From positions 1-64,000 of the forward strand of contig CACXGN010000007.1 in assembly GCA_902767225.1 (NCBI GenBank): a stretch of DNA of 64,000 nucleotides. The letters run 5' to 3'. The notes under the pieces were generated by a model. That model ran no database searches. It was not told where the DNA came from and was given only the letters and a program-made list of their open reading frames with translations. Position numbers and translations under genes: made by a program. This DNA is from an uncultured Eubacteriales bacterium (lineage in GTDB: Bacteria; Bacillota; Clostridia; Christensenellales; Borkfalkiaceae). Every line of letters begins with the position of its first letter. The stretch's first letter is position 1. Below, in pieces: positions 63,247 to 64,000 of this stretch.

Positions 63247-64000
63247 TTATTTTTCTATATTAAATACTTTATTTTTCGCATACTCTATCATTTTAAGCGG
63301 CGAAAAGTCGTAATCGTTTTTAGCGTATGGCTTATCGATAAAATTTACGTCGATATCTTCTACCTTATCGAAAATCAAAAAGTTATCGGGAACGTAGTAA
63401 GGCTTATCCGCAATCTCTTTTAAATTCGTTATAAGTTTTTTATGATATGTTACCGCCTCTTGCAGTCTTATAGTGCTGCCGTTTTGGCTGCCCAAAGGCA
63501 CGTCTAACATACATTTAGCGCCCCAAATTATCGGAAGCGTTTTATTATAATACGGGCAGTAATCGTTTACCGTAAAATACGAATTTTTGTATTTTACGCG
63601 AAAGCCTTTGCCGTAGGCTTCGGTTTCGTAATTTTTTAATAGATCTTCTTCCGTTTGCTTTTCGACGGAAACAAGCCTGAAATCGCAAACCTTACCTTTA
63701 TCGGATAAATACTTAAATATTTCAAACAGTATCGGGAATTTTCCCTTATCCGCACCTACGAACATAACGTCAGAGAATGTTTTATCTTTCGGTATCCTTT
63801 TATCATCCATATTCACGCCGGCGTAAATACCTTCGTAAAAAGTAAACCCGTATTTTTCGGCGTCAGACCTATCGAAAGTTAAAACCAAATCGAAATTCGC
63901 TTTAACGTATTCGGGCGTTAACTGATGCCATGTCGAGGCGATATCGAACGAATAGTATACATATTTGGCGTTTTTGTAATATCCCTTTAACAATCTCATA
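63247..64000 (-). CDS. Probable glycosyltransferase, 5' end outside the window
   Basis: The frame is open to the window edge. A Met lies at 63999, but it is probably internal because the visible part starts inside a domain. The visible 250 residues include YYSFDIASTWHQL, FDLVLTFDRSDAEKYGF and VMFVGADKGKF, as in GT-B-like proteins annotated as lipopolysaccharide or CgeB-type transferases. This is a tentative match. Gene order places it with the polysaccharide cluster. Confidence 0.6.
   Translation of the reverse strand, partial: MRLLKGYYKNAKYVYYSFDIASTWHQLTPEYVKANFDLVLTFDRSDAEKYGFTFYEGIYAGVNMDDKRIPKDKTFSDVMFVGADKGKFPILFEIFKYLSDKGKVCDFRLVSVEKQTEEDLLKNYETEAYGKGFRVKYKNSYFTVNDYCPYYNKTLPIIWGAKCMLDVPLGSQNGSTIRLQEAVTYHKKLITNLKEIADKPYYVPDNFLIFDKVEDIDVNFIDKPYAKNDYDFSPLKMIEYAKNKVFNIEK

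Overview
The window looks like chromosomal DNA of a low-to-moderate GC Gram-positive bacterium of the Bacillota, most likely an uncultured, host-associated member of the class Clostridia. Supporting signs are HrcA/CIRCE-type heat-shock operators, an infC-rpmI-rplT operon with an attenuated leader, a yajC-TIGR04086 pair behind ruvCAB-queA-tgt, a two-subunit class I fumarase, lipoprotein signal peptides and sigma-A promoters with 16-17 bp spacers. The assignment is inferred from gene content; no 16S rRNA gene is present. Most genes lie on the minus strand. No insertion sequence, prophage or CRISPR array was seen.

Layout. 1-215: the 3' end of a tRNA-like sequence with its terminator, then a degenerate tRNA-Gln-like copy with a second terminator. 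216-12291: housekeeping genes on the minus strand (exonuclease/PHP/AEC transporter; a lipoprotein beside mfd; pth; prs; CPBP protease/rlmH/M14 peptidase/tadA). 12368-13725: fumarase subunits. 13771-19788: a lipoprotein, a membrane-anchored protein, an FAD protein, GlnRS and GlyRS. 19867-26421: an ABC exporter fusion, htpG, a CIRCE-controlled hsp20, and an OhrR-type peroxide operon (gpx-TSCPD-ohrR) whose palindromic operator covers its own -10 box. 26594-30246: dxs coupled to a membrane-bound nucleotide-sugar dehydratase. 30458-41384: an M29 aminopeptidase, the ruvCAB-queA-tgt-yajC block, an HtrA-like lipoprotein, yebC, an rRNA methyltransferase and rplT/rpmI/infC with an AUU start. 41663-49483: a membrane-anchored DUF1508 protein, DegV, an archaeal-type AspRS, an XRE regulator, groESL with CIRCE and an unknown membrane protein.

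49538-64000 is a surface-polysaccharide cluster transcribed leftward and continuing past the window end. It encodes nucleotide-sugar enzymes (UDP-glucose 6-dehydrogenase and a CapF-like reductase without its cupin domain), several glycosyltransferases, a Wzm/Wzt-type ABC exporter, a polysaccharide pyruvyl transferase beside an iron-sulfur F420-dehydrogenase-beta-like protein, and a family GT6 transferase related to the ABO blood-group enzymes. One GT4 gene is interrupted by an in-frame amber codon where the family normally has Trp.

Stress and regulation recur as themes: two CIRCE sites, an OhrR operator, an unassigned inverted repeat over the htpG promoter, and several transcripts that appear leaderless, with the -10 box 6-9 nt before the ATG.
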